Below are positions 8,970 to 17,043 of a stretch of 49,159 bases of DNA, piece after piece; position 1 is the first letter of the stretch; every line of letters starts with the position of its first letter. The stretch covers positions 1-49,159 of the forward strand of contig CACIAP010000006.1 of NCBI GenBank assembly GCA_902584685.1, written 5' to 3'. The notes under the pieces are model-generated. The model was not told the origin of the DNA, did no database searches, and worked only from the letters and a program-made list of their open reading frames with translations. The translations under genes were made by a program, and so were the position numbers. The DNA comes from an uncultured Pelagibacteraceae bacterium (GTDB taxonomy: Bacteria > Pseudomonadota > Alphaproteobacteria > Pelagibacterales > Pelagibacteraceae).

Positions 8970-9974
8970 ATGACCAAAATCCTAAATATTGCAGTTGATG
9001 CAATGGGTGGGGAGGGTTCACCAAAAAAAACTTTAGATGGAATAATTAATCATTCTAAGACTACAGAAAATGTTAACTACAACATATTTGGGAATAAAAA
9101 TGAAATTAAAAATCTTATTAAAGATTTAGGAAAAAACTCCTTTAAAATTTTTGATACAAAAGATCAAATACTTGATTCAGACTCTCCGTTAACTGCCGCT
9201 AGAAAAGGTAAAAATTCTAGTATGTGGAAAGCAATCGAAAGTGTTAAAATAAGAGAGTCAGATATAATAATATCTGCTGGTAATACAGGTGCATTGTTTG
9301 TTATTGCGAAGATGAATTTAGAAATGATCGAAAATATTGATAAGCCCGCATTATCTGCCTTATGGCCAAATAAATTTGGAATGAATGTTGTGCTTGACCT
9401 CGGTGCAAATATAGAATGTAGCGAAAAAAATCTAACTGATTTTGCAATAATGGGCTCATCTTTGTTTAAATCTCTTTTTCCTAAAGAACAGCCAAAGGTA
9501 GCTTTATTAAACATTGGATCTGAAGATATAAAAGGTAATGAAACAATAAAAAGTGCCTACAAAATTTTAAGTGAAAAAAAGAGTGATGAATTTAATTTTG
9601 CTGGTTACATTGAAGGTAATAACATTATGTCTGGGGATGTGAATGTTATTGTTACTGACGGTTTTACTGGAAACATTGCACTTAAAACAGCAGAGGGGAC
9701 TGCAAATTTTATAATGAAGGAAGTAAAGAATTCAATGACATCCAATTTATATGGAAAAGTTCTCTCATTTTTAAATATAAAGAATTTAAAAAAAGTTAAA
9801 GACAAATTAGATCCCAGACTATATAATGGAGCAATCCTTATAGGTCTCAACTCTCCTGTAGTTAAAAGTCATGGGTCCACTGATTATATTGGGTTTTCTA
9901 ATTCACTAAAAGTTTGTGAAAAAATAGTTAATGGAAACTTAATAAAAAAAATAAAACAGAATATCATTACTTAA
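8970..9974 (+). CDS. plsX: Phosphate acyltransferase PlsX
   Basis: PlsX makes acyl-phosphate from acyl-ACP for the first step of phosphatidic acid synthesis, working peripherally at the membrane. The 334-aa sequence has the N-terminal IAVDAMGGEGSP, ISAGNTGAL, VLDLGANIEC and the C-terminal DGFTGNIALKTAEG and HGSTDYIGF motifs. ATG 8970 lies 9 bp after rpmF. The usual partner fabH does not follow: ihfA starts 4 bp downstream. Confidence 0.95.
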   Translation: MTKILNIAVDAMGGEGSPKKTLDGIINHSKTTENVNYNIFGNKNEIKNLIKDLGKNSFKIFDTKDQILDSDSPLTAARKGKNSSMWKAIESVKIRESDIIISAGNTGALFVIAKMNLEMIENIDKPALSALWPNKFGMNVVLDLGANIECSEKNLTDFAIMGSSLFKSLFPKEQPKVALLNIGSEDIKGNETIKSAYKILSEKKSDEFNFAGYIEGNNIMSGDVNVIVTDGFTGNIALKTAEGTANFIMKEVKNSMTSNLYGKVLSFLNIKNLKKVKDKLDPRLYNGAILIGLNSPVVKSHGSTDYIGFSNSLKVCEKIVNGNLIKKIKQNIIT

Positions 9975-9978
9975 ATTT

Positions 9979-10293
9979 ATGAGAGTAAATCTAACTAAAA
10001 AAGAAATTATTAATTCTGTATTTATGCAAATAGGTTTCTCAAAAAAAATGTCTGAAAGTATCCTTGAAGATATTTTATCTGACATTGTTAAGAGCCTTAA
10101 AAAACATAAAGTTGTTAAGATATCTAGTTTTGGAACTTTTCATATACGTTTTAAAAAAAGTCGTGTTGGAAGGAACCCGAAGACAAAAGAAGAAAAAATT
10201 ATTAAAGAAAGAAGTGTAGTATTATTCAAACCATCTAAGGATTTTAAAAAGTTTATAAATAAGAATAATGAAAAAAAGTTTAAAAGCCTATAA
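9979..10293 (+). CDS. ihfA: Integration host factor alpha subunit
   Basis: IHF is a heterodimeric DNA-bending protein; this is the alpha-like subunit by position and sequence (104 aa). It starts with the LTKKEIINSVF helix, has the ISSFGTFHIRFKKSRVGRNPKT hairpin (read as ISSFGTFHIRFKKSR plus VGRNPKT) with the intercalating proline, and a lysine-rich tail. Downstream it overlaps the MerR-like gene by 26 bp, a common ihfA-merR couple in alphaproteobacteria. Confidence 0.9.
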   Translation: MRVNLTKKEIINSVFMQIGFSKKMSESILEDILSDIVKSLKKHKVVKISSFGTFHIRFKKSRVGRNPKTKEEKIIKERSVVLFKPSKDFKKFINKNNEKKFKSL

Positions 10294-10648
10294 AACAATT
10301 GGTGAAGTTGCAGAAATACTAGAATTAGAATCTACTAGAAATAAAAAGAATACCCATACAATTCGTTATTGGGAAAGTGAGTTTAAACAATTAAAACCAC
10401 TTATAATAAACAAAAGAAGACATTATGATGATAAAAACATAAATCTTCTTAAGAAAATAAAGTTTTTGCTTAAAGATAAAGGGATGACTATATCTGGAGT
10501 AAAAAAACAATTAAATGATGATTTTTTTGATATTGACGCTAATGAAAATAAAACTATAAATGCTTTAGATTTAAAAGAAAAGCTGAACAAAATTAAAAAA
10601 TTAATTAAGGATTTAAAACCCTCAAATGGCAAAAAAAACCCACGTTAA
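10268..10648 (+). CDS. MerR family transcriptional regulator
   Basis: A 126-aa regulator with a MerR winged-helix domain at residues 8-80: KTIGEVAEIL, then HTIRYWESEF, RRHYDDKNINLL and LKDKGMTISGVKKQL. A short lysine-rich tail follows with no cysteines that would suggest a metal sensor. This is the widespread ihfA-linked MerR of alphaproteobacteria, whose signal is not known to me. It overlaps ihfA upstream by 26 bp and rpmG downstream by 23 bp. Confidence 0.85.
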   Translation: MKKSLKAYKTIGEVAEILELESTRNKKNTHTIRYWESEFKQLKPLIINKRRHYDDKNINLLKKIKFLLKDKGMTISGVKKQLNDDFFDIDANENKTINALDLKEKLNKIKKLIKDLKPSNGKKNPR

Positions 10649-10816
10649 AGTAAGATTAGTTCCAGAGACTAAACCTGATAGTCCATTTTTTTATTATGTG
10701 AAAAAACCAGCTGGTGGTGAAAAGGCTAAGATCAAGCTAAAAGCAAAAAATATAATCCCTCTACAAGAAAGCATGAAGTTTTTGTTGAAAAAAAACTACC
10801 ACCACATAGTAAATAA
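10626..10816 (+). CDS. rpmG: Large ribosomal subunit protein bL33, interrupted by an apparent -1 frameshift in a poly-A run
   Basis: The first 41 residues (MAKKTHVKVRLVPETK, then FFYYVKKPAGGEKAKIKLKAK) are a normal alphaproteobacterial L33. At the six-A run 10745-10750 the frame is lost. Shifting by one base immediately restores YNPSTRKHEVFVEKKLPPHSK-type sequence (YNPSTRKHEVF, VEKKLPPHSK), with a stop at 10814-10816. One extra A would give a perfect 63-aa L33. Without it, translation runs to 10892 as an 88-aa hybrid that would overlap the convergent chorismate mutase gene. This is a sequencing or assembly error, a real one-base deletion, or a slippage-corrected gene. It overlaps merR upstream. 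Confidence 0.88.
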
Positions 10817-10832
10817 TAGCTTATTTTTTTTT
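10811..10832 (+). terminator. Weak AT-only hairpin with T-run after rpmG
   Basis: AAATAA (10811-10816) and TTATTT (10821-10826) can pair around a TAGC loop, followed by a run of T to 10832. It overlaps the rpmG stop in the corrected frame and sits between convergent genes. There is hardly any GC in the stem, so termination strength is doubtful. Confidence 0.35.
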
Positions 10833-11114
10833 CTTAAAATTTCTAAATTCGTATTGAATAAAAGCGTTAATCATACTTTTCCACACCTTTAGAGTAATCC
10901 TAGTATCTATATTATTCTTTTTAGATTTTTTCTTAATATTATTTAAAATTACATTAATTCTTTTTCTATCAATTATGTCACTCTTTTTTTCTTTAAGCTT
11001 CAAGACGTTTTGAACCACATTAAATCTTTTTTTTAATATTTTGATTAGTTGATTATCAAGTAAATCTAGTTTTTTTCTTAAAACAATTAATTTTTTTTTG
11101 TTATTAGGCGACAT
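10821..11114 (-). CDS. Chorismate mutase, AroQ type
   Basis: This short helical protein (97 aa) matches the stand-alone AroQ fold: LRKKLDLLDNQLIKILKKRF, a second helix with VLKLKEKKSDIIDRKR, and a third ending in VWKSMINAFIQYEF. Basic residues expected in the active site (the first-helix arginine, K in LKEKK and the R of DRKR) are visible. Chorismate mutase converts chorismate to prephenate for tyrosine and phenylalanine. It converges on rpmG and is divergent from ctaA with a 43-bp gap. Confidence 0.82.
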   Translation of the reverse strand: MSPNNKKKLIVLRKKLDLLDNQLIKILKKRFNVVQNVLKLKEKKSDIIDRKRINVILNNIKKKSKKNNIDTRITLKVWKSMINAFIQYEFRNFKKKK

Positions 11115-11157
11115 TTAATCTTTTGGATTTAACTATAATTATTATATCTATTTATAT

Positions 11158-12174
11158 ATGTACATAAATAAAAATATCGAAAATTTACTATCTTTTTGGT
11201 TAATTATTATGTTTGTTTTAGTCTCATCAATAATAGTTGTTGGCGGACTAACTCGATTAACTGATTCCGGTTTATCGATTACTGAATGGGAATTATTCAA
11301 AGGATTTTTACCACCTTTTTCAAATATTGAATGGGTTGCTTATTTTAATTTATATAAGGAAATACCTGAGTATAAGATACAAAACTTTAATATGACATTA
11401 GATGAATTCAAAATAATCTTCTGGTGGGAGTGGGCGCATAGATTTTTAGGAAGAATAATAGGTTTATTTTTCCTAATACCATTAATATATTTTATATTCA
11501 AACTTGGTCTTAAAAAGACTAAACCATATTTATTTATATTCGCCTTGATATGTATTCAGGGATTTATAGGTTGGTATATGGTTATGAGTGGATTAGTCAA
11601 TAAAGTTGATGTAAGCCATTTCAGATTATCTCTTCATTTAACAACTGCTTTTATTATCTTAACACTTATACTTTGGCAAATTTTCAATCTTAAAATAAGA
11701 TTAAATTCAAACTATGGGTTTATAAAATTTAGATTACCTGAGATCTTTATTTTATTAATTTTTTTACAAATAGTTGTTGGTGCTTTTGTTTCGGGTATGG
11801 ACGCTGGAAAAATTTATAATTCATGGCCATTAATGGGATCAACGTTTTTTCCAAATGACAATAATCTCTACAACTTGTTTAAGATTTCAGCTTTTAGCGA
11901 ACCGTCTCTAGTTCAATTTATGCATAGAAATTTAGCTTATATTATAATGTCTGTATATTTGATTACTCTTTATTTGGTAATTTCAAATAAATTAATAAAG
12001 TTTAATAAAATAGTTATAGCTTTAGGTTTAATATTACTGCTTCAAATAGTGTTAGGAATTTTAACAGTAACTAGTGGTGCACAAATGTTTATTGCATCTA
12101 TGCACCAAATTAGTTCAATTTTACTTGTAAGCTTCAGTGTTTATTTTTTATTTATAAACACAAAAAAAAATTAA
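11158..12174 (+). CDS. ctaA: Heme A synthase (COX15/CtaA type 2)
   Basis: This integral membrane enzyme oxidises the C8 methyl of heme O to give heme A for the aa3-type terminal oxidase. The 338-aa sequence has about eight transmembrane helices in two four-helix halves. Heme-ligand histidines stand in EWAHRFLGR and HLTTAF of the first half and MHRNLAY and MHQISSILL of the second. The GGLTRLTDSGLSITEW signature follows the first helix. It ends in a 4-bp overlap with the convergent metY. Confidence 0.94.
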   Translation: MYINKNIENLLSFWLIIMFVLVSSIIVVGGLTRLTDSGLSITEWELFKGFLPPFSNIEWVAYFNLYKEIPEYKIQNFNMTLDEFKIIFWWEWAHRFLGRIIGLFFLIPLIYFIFKLGLKKTKPYLFIFALICIQGFIGWYMVMSGLVNKVDVSHFRLSLHLTTAFIILTLILWQIFNLKIRLNSNYGFIKFRLPEIFILLIFLQIVVGAFVSGMDAGKIYNSWPLMGSTFFPNDNNLYNLFKISAFSEPSLVQFMHRNLAYIIMSVYLITLYLVISNKLIKFNKIVIALGLILLLQIVLGILTVTSGAQMFIASMHQISSILLVSFSVYFLFINTKKN

Positions 12175-13496
12175 CTTACAGCTTTAAGACTTGGTTTTCC
12201 TGAAGCATCAAGTGCTTGTTTCAAGTCTGCAATAATATCATCTGGATGCTCTATACCAATTGATAGTCTTATGTATCCAGGTGTAACACCAGCTGCTAAT
12301 AATTCTTCTTCAGTAAGCTGACTATGTGTAGTTGTAGCAGGGTGGATAGCTAAACTTCTAGCGTCCCCAATATTTGCTACATGGTAAAACATTTTTAATG
12401 CCTCAATAAACTTTTTACCAGCTTCTACACCGCCTTTAACTTCAATACCTACTAGAGCACCGTTACCTCCAGAAAAATATTTCTTAGTTCTATCTCCAAC
12501 TGCTCCCTTGTGAAGTGTTGGGTATATAACTCTTTCAACATTTTTGTGCTTAGTTAAAAAATCAACAGCCTTTTCTGCATTTGAACAATGTTGTTTCATT
12601 CTTAAAGGTGCTGTCTCTAACCCTTGTATAATACCCCATGCATTGTCAGGTGCTAAAGGTGCTCCTAAGTCCCTTAATAAACATACCCTTGCTCTTACGG
12701 CAAAAGATACATTGGCTCCAGTCAATTGAGGTACAACTTCCCCCCATTTTGCTCCACCATAACTCATATCTGGTTCATTAAATAATGGTTGTCTTTTTGG
12801 ATCAGCTGTCCAGTCAAAATTTCCTCCATCAACTAAACATCCACCAATTACTGTGCCATGACCTCCTATGAATTTAGTTAAAGAATGAACAACAACAGCT
12901 GCGCCATGGTCTAATGGCTTACATATTACTGGTGCTGCAGTATTATCCATTATTAAAGGTATATTGTGCTTTCTTCCAATATCTGAAACTTCTTTAATTG
13001 GAAAAACTCTTAAAGCAGGATTAGGTAATGTTTCTGCATAGAAACATCTTGTTCTTTCATCTACTGCTTTTTCAAAATTTTTTGGATCAGAAGGATCAGC
13101 GTACCTTACTTCAATACCAAGTTTTTTTAATGTATGTGTAAATAAATTTACTGTTCCACCATATAGATCTGTTGAACTAACAAAGTTATCGCCTGACTGA
13201 CATACGTTTAAAATTGCAAAGGTAGAGGCTGCTTGACCCGAACCAACAGTCACACAAGCTAGTCCATTTTCAATTGCTGCAACTCTTTTTTCTAAAACAT
13301 CATTTGTTGGATTCATAATCCTTGTATAGATATTTCCAAACTCTTTAAGCGCAAATAGGTTTGCCGCATGTCCAGTATTATTAAACTGATATGATGTTGT
13401 TCTATAAATCGGCACAGCAACAGCAGTTGTTGCTGGATCACTTCTATATTCACCACCATGTAGAGCAATAGTCTCTGGATTCTTTGATTTACTCAT
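12171..13496 (-). CDS. metY: O-acetylhomoserine sulfhydrylase (PLP-dependent)
   Basis: MetY makes homocysteine directly from O-acetylhomoserine and sulfide. The 441-aa protein shows the Cys/Met-metabolism PLP fold: ETIALHGGEYR at the N-terminus, YTRIMNPTNDVLEKR, VGSGQAA, DNTAAP, and the PLP lysine in VVHSLTKFIGGHG. The gene is monocistronic, its start 164 bp from the divergent rplM, and has a strong AGGGGGA ribosome-binding site at about 13503-13508. In cultured SAR11 this step is tied to dependence on reduced sulfur and is riboswitch-controlled; see the leader entry. Confidence 0.94.
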   Translation of the reverse strand: MSKSKNPETIALHGGEYRSDPATTAVAVPIYRTTSYQFNNTGHAANLFALKEFGNIYTRIMNPTNDVLEKRVAAIENGLACVTVGSGQAASTFAILNVCQSGDNFVSSTDLYGGTVNLFTHTLKKLGIEVRYADPSDPKNFEKAVDERTRCFYAETLPNPALRVFPIKEVSDIGRKHNIPLIMDNTAAPVICKPLDHGAAVVVHSLTKFIGGHGTVIGGCLVDGGNFDWTADPKRQPLFNEPDMSYGGAKWGEVVPQLTGANVSFAVRARVCLLRDLGAPLAPDNAWGIIQGLETAPLRMKQHCSNAEKAVDFLTKHKNVERVIYPTLHKGAVGDRTKKYFSGGNGALVGIEVKGGVEAGKKFIEALKMFYHVANIGDARSLAIHPATTTHSQLTEEELLAAGVTPGYIRLSIGIEHPDDIIADLKQALDASGKPSLKAVS

Positions 13497-13620
13497 TTTT
13501 TTCCCCCTTCGTTGATGATTTGTGTTTTTTGATTAGTAGAAATTGTGAATTATGCACTACTTTCATATAATTATTTAGGCTATCATAAGATAATTAGAAA
13601 AAACAAGATAAATATAATAA
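13497..13620 (-). promoter_or_regulatory. metY 5' leader with a small hairpin; possible riboswitch, class not resolved
   Basis: The minus-strand leader contains a five-base-pair hairpin AGUAG/CUACU (13535-13539 with 13557-13561, 17-nt loop), then about 25 A/C/U-rich nt and the G-run ribosome-binding site at 13501-13510. SAM-responsive riboswitches precede methionine genes in SAR11, so a regulatory leader is plausible. I could not build the SAM-II/SAM-V pseudoknot, because the loop has no C-rich segment to pair with the G-run. Confidence 0.3.
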
Positions 13621-13621
13621 T

Positions 13622-13649
13622 TTGACAATAGGCCATTTCTAAGTATTAA
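13622..13649 (+). promoter_or_regulatory. Candidate rplM-rpsI promoter (perfect -35, very short leader)
   Basis: TTGACA at 13622-13627 matches the -35 consensus exactly; 16 nt later TATTAA (13644-13649) is a four-of-six -10. Transcription would begin about 5 nt before the rplM ATG at 13661. No purine-rich ribosome-binding site is present (the bases before ATG are CCCCGCAAAC), so the mRNA could be nearly leaderless. Confidence 0.4.
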
Positions 13650-13660
13650 TCCCCGCAAAC

Positions 13661-14119
13661 ATGACTAAATTCGTTAAAAAAAGTGATATAAACTGTAAGT
13701 GGTATGAAATTGATGCCAAAAACGCAGTTGTAGGTAGATTAGCAACTATAATTACAAAAATAATTAGAGGTAAAAATAGCCCTAAATTCTCACCTCACAT
13801 GGATCATGGTGATTTTGTAGTGGTAAAAAATATAGAACATATAAAATTTACAGGAAATAAATTTGAAAATAAAAAGTATTACCGACATACAGGTTATCCA
13901 GGTGGTATTAAAGTAACAACACCTGAAAAACTACATAAAAAAAAACCAGAAGAAGTTTTAAAATTAGCAGTAAAAAGAATGTTACCAGGTGGACCTTTAG
14001 GAAAAAAACAGCTATCAAAACTAAAAGTTTATGTTGGTGAAAAGCATCCTCATGAGTCACAAAACCCAGTATTAATTGATGTGTCGAAGTTAAATAACAA
14101 AAATACCGTCAGAAATTAA
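13661..14119 (+). CDS. rplM: Large ribosomal subunit protein uL13
   Basis: A 152-aa ribosomal protein identified by WYEIDAKNAVVGRLAT, the GDFVVVKNIEHIKFTGNK strand and the RMLPGGPLGKKQLSKLKVYVG region (MLPGGPLGK core). It is the first gene of the universal rplM-rpsI pair, with rpsI 2 bp downstream. The upstream sequence lacks a Shine-Dalgarno motif. Confidence 0.97.
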   Translation: MTKFVKKSDINCKWYEIDAKNAVVGRLATIITKIIRGKNSPKFSPHMDHGDFVVVKNIEHIKFTGNKFENKKYYRHTGYPGGIKVTTPEKLHKKKPEEVLKLAVKRMLPGGPLGKKQLSKLKVYVGEKHPHESQNPVLIDVSKLNNKNTVRN

Positions 14120-14121
14120 TT

Positions 14122-14544
14122 ATGGCTACAGAAAATATACAAAATATGGGTAACTTCACAGACGGTAAATACGCTACTGGAAGAAGAAAAAAGTCAATTG
14201 CTAAAGTTTGGCTCAAAAAGGGTAGTGGAAATATCTTTGTTAATGGTAAAAAATACGATGAATATTTTAAAAGATCTAATCATATAAACCAATTATTACG
14301 ACCATTTGAACTTATTGAACAATCAACATCATATGATGTGAGATGTTCTGTGAAGGGTGGTGGACATAGTGGACAAGTTGGAGCTATGATACATGGTATT
14401 TCTAAAGCTTTATTGTTATTCGATTCTTCATTCAAAGCTCCTTTAAAAAAAGAAAAACTTACCACGAGAGATTCTCGTTCTGTTGAGCGTAAAAAATACG
14501 GTCATAGAAAAGCAAGAAGAAGCTTTCAGTTTTCTAAAAGATAA
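14122..14544 (+). CDS. rpsI: Small ribosomal subunit protein uS9
   Basis: A 140-aa protein of the 30S head with the conserved YATGRRKKSIAKVWLKKGSG start, VKGGGHSGQVGAMIHGISKAL core and basic RKKYGHRKARRSFQFSKR tail whose last residues reach the P-site tRNA. A roughly 15-residue N-terminal extension is normal for alphaproteobacteria. It is cotranscribed with rplM. Confidence 0.97.
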   Translation: MATENIQNMGNFTDGKYATGRRKKSIAKVWLKKGSGNIFVNGKKYDEYFKRSNHINQLLRPFELIEQSTSYDVRCSVKGGGHSGQVGAMIHGISKALLLFDSSFKAPLKKEKLTTRDSRSVERKKYGHRKARRSFQFSKR

Positions 14545-14577
14545 TTACTTTTTTACAATCAACTGTTATAATAATTT

Positions 14578-15594
14578 ATGGACAAACTTAATGTATTAAT
14601 TGCAGGCTCAACGGGTTTTATCGGAACTCAGCTGGTGAAACTCCTATGTAAACACAAAAATGTTAAAATAAAATATCTTTGTGGCAATACATCAGTTGGT
14701 AAGAATATTTCTTTTTATGATAAAGATTTAAAAAAATATAAGCTACCCAAGATAATTAAGATTAATCATAAACTATTTAAAGATGTAGATGTTATATTTA
14801 CATCCTTACCCAATGGTGAGTCTCAAAAAATTGCTAACAAACTATTAAAAAAAAATATCATGATTGATCTATCAGCCGACTTTAGATTAAAGAATTCAAA
14901 AATATATAACAAATATTATGGGATTAAACATATATCTTTAAAAAATTTAAAGAAAAGTGTTTATGGGCTATCTGAAATTAATAAGAAAAATTTATCAAAA
15001 GCAAAAATTATAGCTTGTCCAGGCTGTTATCCTACATCTATACTTCTACCGTTATTTCCTTTAATAAAAAAAAATTTAATTGATTTTAAGAATATTATTA
15101 TTGACTCAAAATCAGGCTTTTCTGGAGCTGGTCGGGGCGTTCATAAGAAATTCATGAATAAAAATTTATATGGCTCAACAAGCGCTTACGGAATAAGTTC
15201 TCATAGACATAACGCAGAAATTCAGCAGGAATTGAGCTATATTAAAAAGAACATAGAATTTACTTTTACTCCCCATATATTACCTATGTTCCGAGGAATT
15301 TTATCTACTATTTATTTAAACTATAAAAGCAAAGCAAATTTGAATAAGATATACAATGAATTAAGAAGATTTTATATGAAACATAAATTTATAAAAATAT
15401 TGAAGAATAAAGCTTTAAGTACGAATGATGTCATTAACACAAATAATTGTCAGATATCAGTTTGTAAATCTAAAGATAAAAGAAAATTAATTATTTTAAG
15501 CAGCATAGATAATTTGATAAAAGGTGGTGCAGGACAAGCTGTTCAAAATTTAAATCTTATCTTTAATTTTAAATTAAACGAGGGTTTAAAATGA
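14578..15594 (+). CDS. argC: N-acetyl-gamma-glutamyl-phosphate reductase
   Basis: ArgC reduces N-acetylglutamyl phosphate to the semialdehyde in arginine synthesis with NADPH. The 338-aa protein shows the GSTGFIGTQL dinucleotide loop at the N-terminus, LSADFRL, the active-site cysteine in ACPGCYPTS (about residue 147), SKSGFSGAGRG, and the substrate histidine in TPHILPMFRGI. It is 33 bp after rpsI, an order common in alphaproteobacteria, and overlaps the next small gene by ATGA. Confidence 0.95.
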   Translation: MDKLNVLIAGSTGFIGTQLVKLLCKHKNVKIKYLCGNTSVGKNISFYDKDLKKYKLPKIIKINHKLFKDVDVIFTSLPNGESQKIANKLLKKNIMIDLSADFRLKNSKIYNKYYGIKHISLKNLKKSVYGLSEINKKNLSKAKIIACPGCYPTSILLPLFPLIKKNLIDFKNIIIDSKSGFSGAGRGVHKKFMNKNLYGSTSAYGISSHRHNAEIQQELSYIKKNIEFTFTPHILPMFRGILSTIYLNYKSKANLNKIYNELRRFYMKHKFIKILKNKALSTNDVINTNNCQISVCKSKDKRKLIILSSIDNLIKGGAGQAVQNLNLIFNFKLNEGLK

Positions 15595-15752
15595 GATATT
15601 TTTTATTAATAATAATCTTTTTTTTAATTTCGTGTAGTAAACAGGACCTTAAGACAGAGAGAGTCAACATTAACAAGAAAATGACTTTTGAAGAATTTAG
15701 AGTTTTGATTGAAAATAATGGAAATATTAAAGAATACCCAAGTTTAGACTAA
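15591..15752 (+). CDS. Small predicted lipoprotein, 53 aa
   Basis: A short frame starting MRYFLLIIIFFLISCSKQD: two N-terminal basic/aromatic residues, a hydrophobic core and a lipobox LISC, so the mature lipoprotein would have only 39 residues (C15 onwards), mostly charged. The start overlaps the argC stop (ATGA) and the stop overlaps the hom start (TAATG), which argues strongly for a real, translationally coupled gene. The mature part has MTFEEFRVLIENNG. I do not recognise the family. Confidence 0.75.
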   Translation: MRYFLLIIIFFLISCSKQDLKTERVNINKKMTFEEFRVLIENNGNIKEYPSLD

Positions 15753-17041
15753 TGAAAAAAGAGTTTAACATAGCAATTGTAGGTTTAGGGCAAATAGGAA
15801 TTTTTCTATATAATGAATTAAAAAGAAATCAAAAAACTATTCAACTTTTAACGGGAAAGAAAATAAAAATTGTTGGTTTATCAGCAAGAAATAAAAATAA
15901 AAAAAGAAGGTATCCGATAAATAAAAAAATATTTTTTAAAGATCCAATTAAAATGCTTAAGGGTAAACATGTTGATATCTTGTTTGAATGTATTGGATTA
16001 TCAGATGGGATATCAAAGAGGTGTGTTGAGTTTGCTTTGAATAGGAAAATTCACGTTATAACACCCAACAAAGCCTTAATATCAAAACATGGTGACAAAC
16101 TTTCTTCAATTGCTGAGAGTAAAAGAGTAAATTTAGAGTTTGAAGCATCCGTTGGAGGTGGTATTCCAATTCTAAGAACAATCAAAGATAGTCTTGCAAC
16201 CAATCACATTACTAAAGTTTATGGAATATTGAACGGGACATGTAATTACATATTATCTGAGATGGAAAAAACAAAGGATAATTTTAAAAATGTTTTAACT
16301 AAAGCCCAAAAATTGGGATATGCTGAACCAGGTAATCCAAAACTAGATTTAAATGGATATGACGCCCTTGCTAAAGTTAAAATACTATCTGCTTTAGCAT
16401 TTAATAAACGTTTGTCAAATTCAGTTTCTTTGATGGAAGGAATAGAAAATGTGGAACCAAAAGATTTTGAAGTAGCAGATCAATTAAATCTGAGAATTAA
16501 ATTATTAGGTATTACAGAAATCATTAATAATAAGCTTTTTGAAAGAGTTCATCCGTGTTTAGTCAAAAAGAACACATATATTGGAAATGTAAGTGGTGTA
16601 ATGAACGCAGTAATATTAGAGGGAAAACCAGTTGGTGAAAGTGTTTTACAAGGTGAAGGGGCAGGGCCCGAACCCACATCATCGGCACTAATGTCAGATT
16701 TAATGTCAATTTTGAGAGGAAATATTAAATATCCTTTTGGCATTCCAAATACAAAACGGAATAAAATTAAAAGTTATGATCTTAATAATTATGAAAATTC
16801 TCTGTATATTCGATTTGAAGTAAAAGATAAACAGGGTGTATTATCTCAAATTACAAAAAACTTAGCTAATAATAAAATTTCTATTCAAAGATTAATACAA
16901 ATACCGAATAATAAAAACAAAACAGCTTCAATTGTTATTATTACACACGCAACTAAACAAATAAATTCAGATAAATGTTTAAGATCATTACAAAAAAACA
17001 AAAATGTGCTTAAAAAGCCTGTTTTATTAAGACTTTTCTAG
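15752..17041 (+). CDS. hom: Homoserine dehydrogenase with ACT domain
   Basis: This enzyme reduces aspartate semialdehyde to homoserine, the branch point to threonine and to methionine (and thus to metY). The 429-aa protein has the NAD(P) loop GLGQIG at residues 9-14, NKALIS, the catalytic domain with GILNGTCNYILSEM and GYAEPGNPKLDLNGYDA (core DLNGYDA), and a C-terminal ACT regulatory domain from about residue 350 (FEVKDKQGVLSQI). The start overlaps the stop of the lipoprotein gene by one base. The usual glpX-recJ neighbours are about 10.7 kb away on the opposite strand. Confidence 0.95.
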   Translation: MKKEFNIAIVGLGQIGIFLYNELKRNQKTIQLLTGKKIKIVGLSARNKNKKRRYPINKKIFFKDPIKMLKGKHVDILFECIGLSDGISKRCVEFALNRKIHVITPNKALISKHGDKLSSIAESKRVNLEFEASVGGGIPILRTIKDSLATNHITKVYGILNGTCNYILSEMEKTKDNFKNVLTKAQKLGYAEPGNPKLDLNGYDALAKVKILSALAFNKRLSNSVSLMEGIENVEPKDFEVADQLNLRIKLLGITEIINNKLFERVHPCLVKKNTYIGNVSGVMNAVILEGKPVGESVLQGEGAGPEPTSSALMSDLMSILRGNIKYPFGIPNTKRNKIKSYDLNNYENSLYIRFEVKDKQGVLSQITKNLANNKISIQRLIQIPNNKNKTASIVIITHATKQINSDKCLRSLQKNKNVLKKPVLLRLF

Positions 17042-17043
17042 TA

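Noticed and set aside
10626-10892. An 88-aa L33 with a novel C-terminal tail
   Set aside because: The sequence after the A-run matches L33 only in the next frame, and the tail would overlap most of the start-distal end of the convergent chorismate mutase gene.
13497-13660. A confident SAM-II or SAM-V riboswitch call at metY
   Set aside because: The hairpin loop lacks a segment complementary to the G-rich ribosome-binding site, so the defining pseudoknot could not be drawn.
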